A stretch of DNA of 43,974 bases from Methylobacterium sp. J-070 (GTDB lineage: Bacteria; Pseudomonadota; Alphaproteobacteria; Rhizobiales; Beijerinckiaceae): contig NZ_JAKSXX010000243.1 of the NCBI RefSeq assembly GCF_022829385.1, positions 1 through 43,974 on the forward strand. The letters are read 5' to 3'. The position numbers and the translations under genes are program-made. Below, piece after piece: positions 16,473 through 25,476 of this stretch. Each line of letters begins with the position of its first letter. Within the stretch, counting starts at the first letter, position 1. The notes below the pieces were generated by a model, which saw nothing but the letters and a program-made list of their open reading frames with translations, was not told where the DNA came from and made no database searches.

Positions 16473-17953
16473 CGGGCGGCGTCCTCGGCGCGGGGATCGG
16501 CGAAGGGATCGGCGACGCGGGGCCAGTAGAGGCCGGAGCGCTTGGTGTAGGGGATCGCGCCGTAATCCGGCGGGACGGCCCCGGGCGCCGCGACGTAGCG
16601 GACCTCGCTCGCGACGGGTGCGAAGGCGGCGTAGAAATGCTGCATCGACTTCACCACGACGATCCGCTTGTCGTCGAGGGTGAGCCCGAGCCCCGTGAAG
16701 GCATCCGGCGCGAAGGCCTGCTGGCGCCTGTGGGTCAGCACCACGTGGATCCCGTCCGCCTCCACCCAGGCGGCGGGACCGAGATCAGCGCGGCCGCCGC
16801 TGAGCCCGGTCTGGCTGTGATCGTCCGAGAGGCCGCGCACGGTGACGCGCAGGTCGACGGGGTCACCCGAGGTCACGCCGCACTTGCCGCCGATCCGGAG
16901 CGCGAACGTCGCCCCGAGCCCGGCCTCGTGGCAGATGCCGACCGCGCCGGGATCCCAGATCAGCCCGAGGGCCGCGCCCGTCACGCCCCGCTCCGCCAGA
17001 CGAGCGAGGATGGCGGTGTTGTCCGAAGGCGCGCCGGCGCCGGCATTGTCGGCGAAGTCGGCGAGCACCATCGGGCGCGGGTCCCGCGAAGCCAGCGCCG
17101 CGTCGATGGCCGCATCGATGCTGTCGCAGCGGCTCGCCGCCTCTTCCCGCATCGCCCAGACGGCGGCGGCGAGTTCGTCGGCCAGAGCCTGCGCCTTCCC
17201 GGCGTCGCCGTCGGCGACGACGAGCATCTTGGCGCCGACCTCCGCCACGTCCCCCCAGGGGAACCCGTGCCCGAAGGAGACCGACAGGATGCCGTCCTGC
17301 CCCTCCAGAGCCTCCATGCGGCGCACGAAGCCCGCCACCGGCTCGCGGCTGGTGCGCCACATGTTGACGATCCGGCAATCGGCATAGGCCATGACCGGCC
17401 GGATCTCTTTCGAGGCCGTCCGCACCACGAGGGGGTAGAGGTCGCGGGCGCGGTCGACGATGTCGGTGTGCGGGTATTCCTTGTAGATCACGATCACGTC
17501 GGCGCTGGCCCGCATCGCCTCGGTGAGGTGGCAGTGCAGGTCGAGCTCGACGCCGATCGTCGCGTCGGGCCCGACCACGGCGCGGACCCGCTCCAGGGTG
17601 TCGCCCTCGCAATCGTCATAGCCCTCGGCCACCATGGCGCCGTGCATGAACAGCAGCACCGCGTCGACCGGCAGCGCCGCCTTCAGATCCTCCAGCAGCG
17701 CGTCGCGCAGCTCCTCGTAGACGGCCCGCAGGGTGATCCCGCCGGGCTGGGCGAAGGTCGAGAGGCTCTCGACCACCGTGTGCCCGTCCGCCTCGGCCAT
17801 CGCGCGCCAGGCCTTGAGGCCGATGTTGCTGAGGCTCGGCGGGTTCCGGCTCCCGTCCCGGCGGGCGTAGTCGGCGCGGAAGGCCGCGCGGCCCGTCGGC
17901 AGCGGGGCGAAGGTATTGGTCTCGGTGGCGAGGCCCGCGATGAAGATCTTCAA
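16469..17953 (-). CDS. M81 family protein, MlrC-like
   Basis: A 494-residue protein of the M81 (MlrC, microcystinase C-like) family. The N-terminus IFIAGLATETNTFAPLPTG and the metal-binding stretches FMHGAMVAEGYDDCEGD, GVELDLHCHL and YKEYPHTDI are characteristic, as are ADFADNAGAGAPSDNT and GLIWDPGAV. MlrC is implicated in the last step of microcystin breakdown; most relatives occur in unrelated peptide or amide catabolic operons with ABC transporters, so no toxin role is implied. Start is TTG at 17953 (then AAG ATC TTC ATC) with GGGA seven bases upstream. It begins 31 bases after the penicillin acylase stop and overlaps the M20 gene by four bases. Confidence 0.92.
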   Translation of the reverse strand: MKIFIAGLATETNTFAPLPTGRAAFRADYARRDGSRNPPSLSNIGLKAWRAMAEADGHTVVESLSTFAQPGGITLRAVYEELRDALLEDLKAALPVDAVLLFMHGAMVAEGYDDCEGDTLERVRAVVGPDATIGVELDLHCHLTEAMRASADVIVIYKEYPHTDIVDRARDLYPLVVRTASKEIRPVMAYADCRIVNMWRTSREPVAGFVRRMEALEGQDGILSVSFGHGFPWGDVAEVGAKMLVVADGDAGKAQALADELAAAVWAMREEAASRCDSIDAAIDAALASRDPRPMVLADFADNAGAGAPSDNTAILARLAERGVTGAALGLIWDPGAVGICHEAGLGATFALRIGGKCGVTSGDPVDLRVTVRGLSDDHSQTGLSGGRADLGPAAWVEADGIHVVLTHRRQQAFAPDAFTGLGLTLDDKRIVVVKSMQHFYAAFAPVASEVRYVAAPGAVPPDYGAIPYTKRSGLYWPRVADPFADPRAEDAAR

Positions 17954-17984
17954 GGTCGTGTCCCAATCCGTTCCGGCCGCCGGA

Positions 17985-20594
17985 TCAGGCGGGTCCCGGG
18001 GTCAGCGCGATGACGGTCTCGGTGGCCGCGTCCACGGTCGCGCGGCCGTAGAGCATCGGCACGTGGTCCTGGCGCCCCCAGACCGGGGCCAGGTCGGCAT
18101 AGTGCGGGCTCTCCGGGTTCCCCGACTGGCCCGGCACGTTGACGAAGACCGACCGGTCCCAGTCGCCCACGTCTACGACCATGCGGAACGAGGCGCCGTG
18201 GGTCAGCCGGAACGTGTCGGTCCGGTACTCCGCGTGCATGACCGATGCCGCGGACCCGCCCACGGGCAGCGGACCGACATCCCAGGCCTCGTCCGGCCTC
18301 AGGCCGGTGAGGGGGTGGGCGAACAGGGCGTGGTGCAGTCGGCCCCAGGACCAGCCGGCGTCAAGGGCGGACGTCTCCGCATCGCTCCCTCCCCCCTCTG
18401 CGGGGGAGGGTGGCCCGCGAAGCGGGTCGGGAGAGGGGAGCGACGGCGCAGAATCCGGCTCGGCCTTCGTGAAGGCGATCGCCTCGTCCGGAAGCCGGGT
18501 TCCCCCCTCGCGGGACTTCGTCCCGACCCGACCCTCGCTGACGCGAGGGCCATCCTCCCCCGCAGAGGGGGGAGGGAGGGTACCCGGTGTATCCGCCGTG
18601 GGCTGCCCCGAGGGATCCGGTCCCAACCGATCCAGGCACTCCCGGAACGCTGCGCCGAGCCCGTCCATCAGCAGCCTGTCGCGCGTCGCCGGGTCGAGAC
18701 CACTTTCCAGCCGCTCGATCAGGCTCTGCGTGTCGCCGGGGGGCAGGAGGCGGCGCGTCCCGGCATCGGGCACGAGTGCCGCCAGCAGGGCCGGGCGCAG
18801 GTGGTGCACCCAGACGAGCTCGATGAGGGCGGCCGCGGCGGACTCCGGGTGCAGCGCCCCGTCGAACGACGCCAGCAGGGCCTGGGCCGAGGCGACATCC
18901 GGATCGGACCCCGCCGGGAGCGCCCGGATCAGATCGGCGAGCCGCAGGGCCGGCTCGGAGACAGCATCGCCCTGGAGCGCCCGCGAATCCTCCAGGTTGT
19001 GCCCGATCTGCGCGCCGAGCACCGCCCGGATGCGGCGGGCGCGCCAGGGTTCGGCCCACTCGAACCCGACCTTCCGGGCCTCCACGGGGAAATCCGGCGG
19101 CAGGTTCATCTCGTTGGCGGTGGCGAGCCAGCCCGTATCCGGATCGATGCTCCGGGGCAGGGTGCCCGGATCGTGGAACCCGGCCCAGTCGTAGCGGCCG
19201 TCGCCCGGCACCGGCAACAGCCCGTCATGGGCCGGTCGCACCGGTGCCTTGCCGGCCATGAACCACGCGATGCGGCCCGCGGCGTCGGCGTAGAGCTGGT
19301 TCACCGAGGGTGCCGACCAGTGGCGCAGCGCCGCGCCGAAGCCCTCCGGGTCGGTGGCGCCGAGATAGGCGAGGCTGCCGAGATAGGCGGCAGAACCCGG
19401 CTCGGACCAGACGGTCCGCAGCGCGAAGGCGCGGCCGCCCGCCTCGCGGATCACCGGTCCGTGGCGGGTGAAGCCGAGCACCACGGTCTCGTCCGGGCCG
19501 CCGCGCACCGGGATCGTCTCCGCGATGCGGGTGATCGGCTCCCAGCCGGCGCCGTATCGAAAACGATCCGGGTCGTCCGGGTCCGTGGCGCAGACGAACA
19601 GATCCTCCTGGTCCATCGGCGCGATGGTCAGGCTGAAGGCGGCGCGGCCGTTATGGCCGATGGAGATGCCCGGCAGCGCCGGCTCGCCGGCCCCGATCAC
19701 GTCGAGGCCCGGGGCGGTGAGGTGGACGGCGTAGCGCAGCGACGGCTGCAGGTAGACCCGGTGCGGGTCGCTCGCCAGGATCGGCCGGCCGGTGTCGGTG
19801 CGGGACGGCCCGATCACCCAGTTGTTCGAGCCCTCGGCCGGCTCCCGCGGGGCGGCCCGCCGGTCCCGCGTGACGGCGCCGTGCGCGTCGACCTTGCTCC
19901 AGGCCCAGGCGTCCTCCCGGGCGGCCGCCATCCGTTCGGGGGTGAACCCGACCGCCGCGGTGGCGAGGCGAAATTCGTCCAGGAGATCGTCCGGCCAGTC
20001 GGCGGCGTCGAGGCCGTCCGGGACCACCGGATCGTGCGGCGGGCTGATCCGCTTACGCAGGTCGTCCGCGGCGAGCCCGGCCGCGCGGGTTTCCGCGCGG
20101 GCCAGCACCCGGGCGCGGGCGACCTCGGACAGGACGTTGCGCACCAGGGCGTGGCTGCGGATGCGCACCACGTCCTCCGGCTGCCAGCGGCCCGGGCGGG
20201 TTGCGGTCAGGGCGAATTCCGGCGGCAGCAGCTCGGGCCGCGCCTCGGTGAGCGCCACGAAGGCGTTGAGCCCGTCCACGAAGGCCGTCACGATGGCCTT
20301 CGTGTCCTGCGGCCCGTAGGCGGCCCATTCCGCCGCCATGTCGCCGCGGTAGAGGAACAGCCGGGCGGCGCGGTCCTGGGCGAGGTAGCCGGGTCCGAAA
20401 TCCGCCGCCAGCAGGCCGAGGCCGCGCTTGCGCCAGAGGTCGAGCTGCCACAGCCGGTCCCGGGCCGCGTTGAAGCCCTGAGCCCGGAAGGCGTCGAGCG
20501 TGGTCCCGGCCCGGATATGCGCCAGCCCCCAGCGGTCGACCCGGATCTCCGCCGGCGCCTCGAGGCCGGGGAGGGGGTACGTGGCCCCGCTCAC
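17985..20594 (-). CDS. Penicillin acylase family Ntn-hydrolase with a repeat-derived insert
   Basis: An 869-residue precursor of the penicillin acylase (S45) family, which cleaves N-acyl amide bonds such as those of beta-lactams or acyl-homoserine lactones after self-cleavage. The new N-terminal nucleophile is Ser256 in EGSNNWVIGPSRTDTG; ASDPHR and the SIGHNGRAAFSLT region follow. No signal peptide is visible, since the GTG start leads straight into PLPGLEAPAEIRVDRWG; periplasmic export is therefore doubtful. Residues about 673-737 are a proline- and glycine-rich insert encoded by a palindromic repeat, making the protein longer than usual. The GTG overlaps the stop of the ThDP enzyme gene (GTGA). 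Substrate is not predictable. Confidence 0.9.
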   Translation of the reverse strand: MSGATYPLPGLEAPAEIRVDRWGLAHIRAGTTLDAFRAQGFNAARDRLWQLDLWRKRGLGLLAADFGPGYLAQDRAARLFLYRGDMAAEWAAYGPQDTKAIVTAFVDGLNAFVALTEARPELLPPEFALTATRPGRWQPEDVVRIRSHALVRNVLSEVARARVLARAETRAAGLAADDLRKRISPPHDPVVPDGLDAADWPDDLLDEFRLATAAVGFTPERMAAAREDAWAWSKVDAHGAVTRDRRAAPREPAEGSNNWVIGPSRTDTGRPILASDPHRVYLQPSLRYAVHLTAPGLDVIGAGEPALPGISIGHNGRAAFSLTIAPMDQEDLFVCATDPDDPDRFRYGAGWEPITRIAETIPVRGGPDETVVLGFTRHGPVIREAGGRAFALRTVWSEPGSAAYLGSLAYLGATDPEGFGAALRHWSAPSVNQLYADAAGRIAWFMAGKAPVRPAHDGLLPVPGDGRYDWAGFHDPGTLPRSIDPDTGWLATANEMNLPPDFPVEARKVGFEWAEPWRARRIRAVLGAQIGHNLEDSRALQGDAVSEPALRLADLIRALPAGSDPDVASAQALLASFDGALHPESAAAALIELVWVHHLRPALLAALVPDAGTRRLLPPGDTQSLIERLESGLDPATRDRLLMDGLGAAFRECLDRLGPDPSGQPTADTPGTLPPPSAGEDGPRVSEGRVGTKSREGGTRLPDEAIAFTKAEPDSAPSLPSPDPLRGPPSPAEGGGSDAETSALDAGWSWGRLHHALFAHPLTGLRPDEAWDVGPLPVGGSAASVMHAEYRTDTFRLTHGASFRMVVDVGDWDRSVFVNVPGQSGNPESPHYADLAPVWGRQDHVPMLYGRATVDAATETVIALTPGPA
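18385..18578. repeat. Palindromic repeat element inserted in frame within a coding region
   Basis: Two arms of 25 identical bases in inverted orientation bound the element: 18385-18409, and its exact reverse complement at 18554-18578. Inner portions are also related (TCGGGAGAGGGG against TCGGGACGAAG-type copies). It keeps the acylase reading frame open on the minus strand and encodes a stretch with PPPSAGEDGPRVSEGRVG and SPDPLRGPPSPAEGG. The look (G/C-rich, CTCTGCGGGGGAGG core) is that of a dispersed intergenic repeat of REP/BIME kind. No second copy was noticed elsewhere in this window. Confidence 0.85.
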
Positions 20595-22159
20595 AGAGCC
20601 ACTTCGATGAGGTGCGGACCCGGCTTGGCCAGCGCGTCCCGGAACGCCTCGATGAAGTCGGGAAGCGTCTCGACCCGCCGGCCCTCGACGCCGAAGCCCC
20701 GGGCGAGGCTGACCCAATCCAGCGCCGGATCGTCGAGGCTCAGCATGCCGAGCGCCTTCGGTCCGGGATTGAGCGCGCCGACATTGGCGAGTTCCGCCCG
20801 CAGGATCGCGTAGGAGCGGTTCGACCAGACCAGCGTCACCACGTCGAGGCGCTCGCGGGCCTGGGTCCAGAGCGCCTGCACGGTGTAGAGCCCGCTGCCG
20901 TCGGCCTGGAGGTTGATGACCTTGCGGTCGGGGCAGGCCACGGCCGCGCCGGTGGCCATCGGAATGCCGAGCCCGATCGACCCGCCGCTGAGCTGGAGCC
21001 AGGTATGGGGCGCCGCGTCCCGGGTCAGGGCGAAGAAGTTGCGCCCCGTCGTGATCGACTCGTCGCAGATCACCGCGCCCTCCGGGATCAGCGCGCCGAG
21101 CACCTGCCCGATCGTGTCCTGGTCGAGGGGCCCGGTGGTCGGCAGCTTCGGGCGGGGCGCGACCGCGATCGGCTCGGCGGGCGGGGCCGCGACGGCCTCG
21201 GCGAGCCGCTCCAGGGCGTCGATCTGGTCCTCCTCGGGGGTGGCCAGCGTGATGGTGCTGCTGCCCTCGGGGGCCAGCAGGCTCGGCTTGCCCGGATAGG
21301 CGAAGAAGCCCACCGGCGGGGTCGCGCCGATCAGGATGATGTGGCGGAAATCCTTGAGCGCCGCGATGCCCTGGTCGATCGGGTAGGGCAGGCGCTCGAT
21401 CGGCACCGTGCCGGCGCCGCGGTCGATCCGGGAATTCGAGGTCATCGCCAGCAGTTGCGCGCCGGTCGCCCGGGCGATCCGGTCGGCGATCACCCGGCCC
21501 TCGTTGCGCACCGCCCGGTCGCCGAGATGCAGGAGCACCGGCTCGCCGCTCCGCAGCGCCCTGACGGCGGCCGCGACCGCGTCGTCGCTCGCCCGCGCCC
21601 GCTCGGGCACCGGCGGCACCGGCGCGGGTCCCGTGCCGGGATCCCACGCGGTGTTGGCCGGCAGGATCAGGGTCGCGACCTGCCCCGGGGCGGTGCGGGC
21701 GGCCGCGATCGCCGCGGCGCCGTCCAGGCCGATCTCGGCCGCGCTCATCCCGGTCCGCACCCAGGACGACATCGGCCGGGCCAGCCCCTCGATGTCGGAG
21801 GTCAGCGGCGCGTTGTATTCGCGGTGGTAGGTGGCATGCTCGCCGACGATGTTGACGACGGGCGTGCGCGCCTTCTTGGCGTTGTGGAGGTTGGCCAGCC
21901 CGTTGGCGAGGCCGGGGCCGAGGTGGAGCAGGGTCGAGGCCGGCCTGTCGGCCATGCGGGCGTAGCCGTCCGCCGCGCCGGTGGCCCCGCCCTCGAACAG
22001 GAACAGCACGCAGCGCATGCCCTCGACCCGGTCGAGGGCGGCCACGAAATGCATCTCCGAGGTGCCCGGGTTGGTGAAGCAGACCTCGACCCCGCCGTCG
22101 ACGAGGGTCCGGACCAGGCTCTCGGCCCCGTTCATGGTGCTCGGCGTTCCATCGGTCAC
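20591..22159 (-). CDS. Thiamine diphosphate-dependent enzyme, acetolactate synthase/decarboxylase type
   Basis: A 522-residue ThDP enzyme of the acetolactate synthase / benzoylformate decarboxylase superfamily, cleaving or joining 2-oxo acids. The N-terminal PYR domain has the cofactor-activating Glu56 in FLFEGGATGAADGYARM; NGLANLHNAKKARTPVV follows. The C-terminal PP domain shows the metal site QADGSGLYTVQAL and, about 25 residues on, WSNRSYAIL, a variant of GDG...NN (ADG here). No regulatory subunit gene adjoins, so a role in branched-chain amino acid synthesis is unlikely. GTG at 22159 has GGGAG six to seven bases upstream; ATG at 22135 is an alternative. Heads the operon, overlapping the acylase gene. 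Substrate unknown. Confidence 0.88.
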   Translation of the reverse strand: MTDGTPSTMNGAESLVRTLVDGGVEVCFTNPGTSEMHFVAALDRVEGMRCVLFLFEGGATGAADGYARMADRPASTLLHLGPGLANGLANLHNAKKARTPVVNIVGEHATYHREYNAPLTSDIEGLARPMSSWVRTGMSAAEIGLDGAAAIAAARTAPGQVATLILPANTAWDPGTGPAPVPPVPERARASDDAVAAAVRALRSGEPVLLHLGDRAVRNEGRVIADRIARATGAQLLAMTSNSRIDRGAGTVPIERLPYPIDQGIAALKDFRHIILIGATPPVGFFAYPGKPSLLAPEGSSTITLATPEEDQIDALERLAEAVAAPPAEPIAVAPRPKLPTTGPLDQDTIGQVLGALIPEGAVICDESITTGRNFFALTRDAAPHTWLQLSGGSIGLGIPMATGAAVACPDRKVINLQADGSGLYTVQALWTQARERLDVVTLVWSNRSYAILRAELANVGALNPGPKALGMLSLDDPALDWVSLARGFGVEGRRVETLPDFIEAFRDALAKPGPHLIEVAL

Positions 22160-22343
22160 GGGCGGCTCCCTGGCGGTCCGGACCGGTGCGGCCGGCGACT
22201 CGCATTTTTTATTATCGTGGCGCAGACGGCGCCGCGCGCAAGGGGCGAAGCCTGGCATCTTCTGTTCGCCGGACGCAGGGCGTAAGCCCGGGCATGGCGC
22301 GGGACTTGCGCCGGGCGCGCCGCAACTTCGACGGATGGGTCTC

Positions 22344-23945
22344 ATGACGTTTCGCCGCCTGATCGCTGCCGCCCTGGCGGGGTCCGTCGCCCTGACCGGG
22401 CCGGCCAGCGCCGAGAGCGTGCTGCGCATCGCCATGACGGCGACCGACATTCCCACCACCACGGGCATGCCCAACAACGGCTTCGAGGGCATGCGCTTCC
22501 TCGGCTACCCGATCTTCGAAGGGCTGGTGCAGTGGGACCTCAGGAGCACGACCAAGCTCGCCGGCCTCATCCCCGCCCTGGCCGAGCGCTGGGAGCAGGA
22601 CCCAAGCGACAAGACGGTCTGGACCTTCCACCTGCGCCAGGGCGTCAAGTTCCATGACGGGACGCCGTTCAACGCCGACGCGGTGATCTGGAACCTCGAC
22701 CGCTACTACAAGAACGACAGCCCGCAATTCGAGCCCCAGGGCGCCGGCATCTCCCGCGCCCGGGCGCCGCTGGTCGGCAGCTACCGGAAGATCGACGATT
22801 CCACCGTGCAGATCACCACCACGCAGGTGGCGTCGTACTTCCCCTACATGGTGGTCTACCTGCTGTTCACCTCGCCCCGATCGTTCGAGACCGCGGGCCG
22901 CGACTGGGGCAAGGTCGCCGCCCTGCCGGCGGCCGGCACCGGGCCGTTCAAGATCACCCGCGTCGCCCCGCGCGAGGCGGTCGACCTCGCGCGGTTCGAC
23001 GGCTACTGGGATCCGGACCGGATGGCCAAGGTCGACAAGGTCCGGCTGATGCCGATCCCGGAGGCGAATGCCCGGGTCGCGGCGCTCCGGGCGGGTCAGG
23101 TCGACTGGATCGAGGTGCCGGCTCCGGACGCGATCCCGTCCCTCAAGCAGGCGGGCTTCACCATCACCACCGGGTCCTACCCGCATGTCTGGCCGTACAT
23201 CTACAATATCGGCGCGAAGGACAGCCCGCTGAAGGACGTGCGCGTCCGCCAGGCCCTGAACTACTGCATCGACCGCGCCGGCATCGTCGAGCTCCTCAAC
23301 GGCACCGCGGAGCCGGCGACCGGCTGGCTCAACGACAAGGACCCGAATTTCGGCGCCCCGAAGAACCGCTACACGTTCGACGCCGCCAAGGGGAAGGCGC
23401 TGCTCGCCGAGGCCGGCTTCACCGACAGGAAGCCCCTCAGCCTCAAGGTGATGATCTCGTCCTCGGGCTCGGGCCAGATGCTGCCCATGCCGATGAACGA
23501 GTACCTGCAGGAGAATCTCAAGCAGGCCTGCAACGTCGATCTCAGCTTCAACGTGGTCGAGTGGCAGGTGCTGCTCAATTCGAGCCGGGCGCTGCCGGAC
23601 GCGCCGGGCCTCCAGGGCTCGATGGCGCTCAACGTCTCCTCGCCCTCGTCGGACGCCGCCGTGATGGCCCGCTACTTCGGCGGCGACCGGTTCCCGCCCA
23701 CCGGCTTCAACTTCCCGAACTGGAAGGACGACGCCTTCGACGCCGCCCTCAAGGCGCTCGCCGAGACCACCGACGCGAAGGTCATCGACGCGCAGACCCG
23801 GATCGCCCACGAGCGCCTCGTGGACAATCCGCCGTGGCTGTTCGTCGTGCACGACCTCAATCCCCGCGGGATGTCGAAGAAGATCCACGGCTTCGTCTCG
23901 CCGCAATCCTGGTTCGTCGATCTCACCCTCGTCAGCGTGCAGTAA
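22344..23945 (+). CDS. ABC transporter solute-binding protein, peptide/nickel (family 5) type
   Basis: A 533-residue periplasmic binding protein of SBP family 5. The signal peptide is MTFRRLIAAALAGSVALTGP followed by an ASA cleavage site. Family marks are LAERWEQDPSDKTVWTFHLR, QGVKFHDGTPFNADAV, AAGTGPFKITRV and VRQALNYCIDR. Ligands of the family are oligopeptides, nickel complexes, opines or similar compounds. ATG at 22344 is used (an in-frame ATG lies nine bases upstream). No permease or ATPase gene is in the window, so the binding protein is an orphan here and must share a transporter encoded elsewhere. It is divergent from the ThDP-enzyme operon and ends five bases before the amidase start. 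Confidence 0.92.
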   Translation: MTFRRLIAAALAGSVALTGPASAESVLRIAMTATDIPTTTGMPNNGFEGMRFLGYPIFEGLVQWDLRSTTKLAGLIPALAERWEQDPSDKTVWTFHLRQGVKFHDGTPFNADAVIWNLDRYYKNDSPQFEPQGAGISRARAPLVGSYRKIDDSTVQITTTQVASYFPYMVVYLLFTSPRSFETAGRDWGKVAALPAAGTGPFKITRVAPREAVDLARFDGYWDPDRMAKVDKVRLMPIPEANARVAALRAGQVDWIEVPAPDAIPSLKQAGFTITTGSYPHVWPYIYNIGAKDSPLKDVRVRQALNYCIDRAGIVELLNGTAEPATGWLNDKDPNFGAPKNRYTFDAAKGKALLAEAGFTDRKPLSLKVMISSSGSGQMLPMPMNEYLQENLKQACNVDLSFNVVEWQVLLNSSRALPDAPGLQGSMALNVSSPSSDAAVMARYFGGDRFPPTGFNFPNWKDDAFDAALKALAETTDAKVIDAQTRIAHERLVDNPPWLFVVHDLNPRGMSKKIHGFVSPQSWFVDLTLVSVQ

Positions 23946-23949
23946 ACCG

Positions 23950-25344
23950 ATGTCCGATCTCGATCCCATACACGCCTCCGCATCCGAACTCGGGCAAGCG
24001 TTCCGGTCGCGTAGCCTGTCGCCGGTCGACGCGGTCGACGCGCTGCTCGGCCGCGTCGCGGAGCTGGAGCCGAAACTCCGGGCCTTCACGGAGGTCTTCG
24101 AGGCCGATGCCCGCCTCGCCGCCGAGGGCGCCGACCGGGCGATCCGGTCGGGCCACGCGGTGGGTCCGCTCCACGGCGTCCCGGTGGTGCTCAAGGACCT
24201 GATCGACCTGGAGGGCCGGGTCACCATGGGCGGGTCGGCCGCCCATCGGGCGCGCCGGGCCGAGCGCACCGCCACCATCGCCCGGCGCCTGATCGCGCAG
24301 GGGATGATCGTGCTCGGCAAGACCCACACGGTCGAGTTCGCCTATGGCGGCTGGGGCACCAACCAGCATCTCGGCACGCCCTGGAACCCCTGGGATTTCG
24401 AGACGCCGCGCACCCCCGGCGGGTCGAGCAGCGGCACCGGCGTCGCGGTGGCGGCCCGGATGGCGCCCTGGGGCATCGGCACCGATACCGGCGGCTCCGT
24501 GCGCCTGCCCGCCGCCTTCTGCGGGCTCACCGGCCTCAAGGTGACGGTCGGACGTGTCTCGACCTGGGGGATCGTGCCGCTCTCGACGACCCTGGACACC
24601 CCCGGCCCGCTGGCCCGCACCGTGGAGGACACCGCGCTCCTCTACGAGGCGCTTTCGGGCCCCGATCCCCTCGATCCGACGACCCGCGGGATCCAGCCGG
24701 AGGCGCCCTGGGCGACCTTCAAGCGGGGCGTGCGCGGCCTGCGGCTCGGGCGCATGCCCGCGGCGGAGCGCGCGGGCGTCGCTTCCGACATGCTGGAGGC
24801 CTACGACGCCGCGCTCGACCTTCTGGCCGGGCAGGGCGCCGAGATCGTCGACGTCGCCCTGCCGTTCCGGTTCAGCGACTGCATGGCGCTGAGCCAGATC
24901 ACCAACGCGGAAGCCTACTTCGTCAACGGTGCGCTGGCGGAGGATCCGGCCGCGCCGCTCGGCGACGCCGTGCGGGCGCGGATCCTGGCCGGCGCCGCGG
25001 TGTCGGCCCAGGACTACCTGGGCACGCTGCAGCGGCGCGCTACGATGAAGCTGCAATACGCGGCGGCGCTCGACGGCATCGACGCCCTGCTGACGCCGAC
25101 CACGGAATGCGCCGCCGTGGCGCTCTCCGAGGTCGACGAAGCGCACCTGCCGTCGCGCTTCACCCGCTTCGGCAACATGCTCGATCTCTGCGCCCTGTCG
25201 CTGCCGGACGGCTACACCGCCTCAGGGCTGCCGCTCTCGCTCCAGATCGTCTGCCGCGGCTACGACGAGGCGATGGCCCTGCGGATCGGGCAGGCCTACC
25301 AGGGCGCGACCGACTGGCACCGGCGCCGGCCCCCAATCGGCTGA
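23950..25344 (+). CDS. Amidase-signature family hydrolase (second copy)
   Basis: A 464-residue amidase-signature enzyme distinct from the one at 13911. Catalytic residues are Lys82 (VPVVLKDLIDLEG), the cis-Ser in PGGSSSGTGVAVAA and the nucleophile Ser183 in GTDTGGSVRLPAAFCG. TTLDTPGPLARTVEDTALL is the standard post-catalytic block. It starts four bases after the binding-protein stop, so the two form an operon: uptake protein plus hydrolase. It lies about 2.2 kb from the nitrile hydratase operon, and an amidase is the enzyme needed to process the amide that nitrile hydratase makes; that link is inference. Substrate unknown. Confidence 0.92.
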   Translation: MSDLDPIHASASELGQAFRSRSLSPVDAVDALLGRVAELEPKLRAFTEVFEADARLAAEGADRAIRSGHAVGPLHGVPVVLKDLIDLEGRVTMGGSAAHRARRAERTATIARRLIAQGMIVLGKTHTVEFAYGGWGTNQHLGTPWNPWDFETPRTPGGSSSGTGVAVAARMAPWGIGTDTGGSVRLPAAFCGLTGLKVTVGRVSTWGIVPLSTTLDTPGPLARTVEDTALLYEALSGPDPLDPTTRGIQPEAPWATFKRGVRGLRLGRMPAAERAGVASDMLEAYDAALDLLAGQGAEIVDVALPFRFSDCMALSQITNAEAYFVNGALAEDPAAPLGDAVRARILAGAAVSAQDYLGTLQRRATMKLQYAAALDGIDALLTPTTECAAVALSEVDEAHLPSRFTRFGNMLDLCALSLPDGYTASGLPLSLQIVCRGYDEAMALRIGQAYQGATDWHRRRPPIG

Positions 25345-25476
25345 CGGCGGCGCCGGGTCCGTCGCGACAGGGACCGCGCCGCGGGCGGTCCCCGCCCGAT
25401 CCGCCCGCCGGGGCTCACGCCCGCGGGCGAGCGGCGAGCGATGCACCGCGAGGACCCTGGTCGGCGGACGGCCCGG

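Noticed and set aside
17916..20813. A 965-residue open frame antisense to the penicillin acylase
   Set aside because: No domains, low-complexity basic composition, and full overlap with an acylase gene that has a complete active site.
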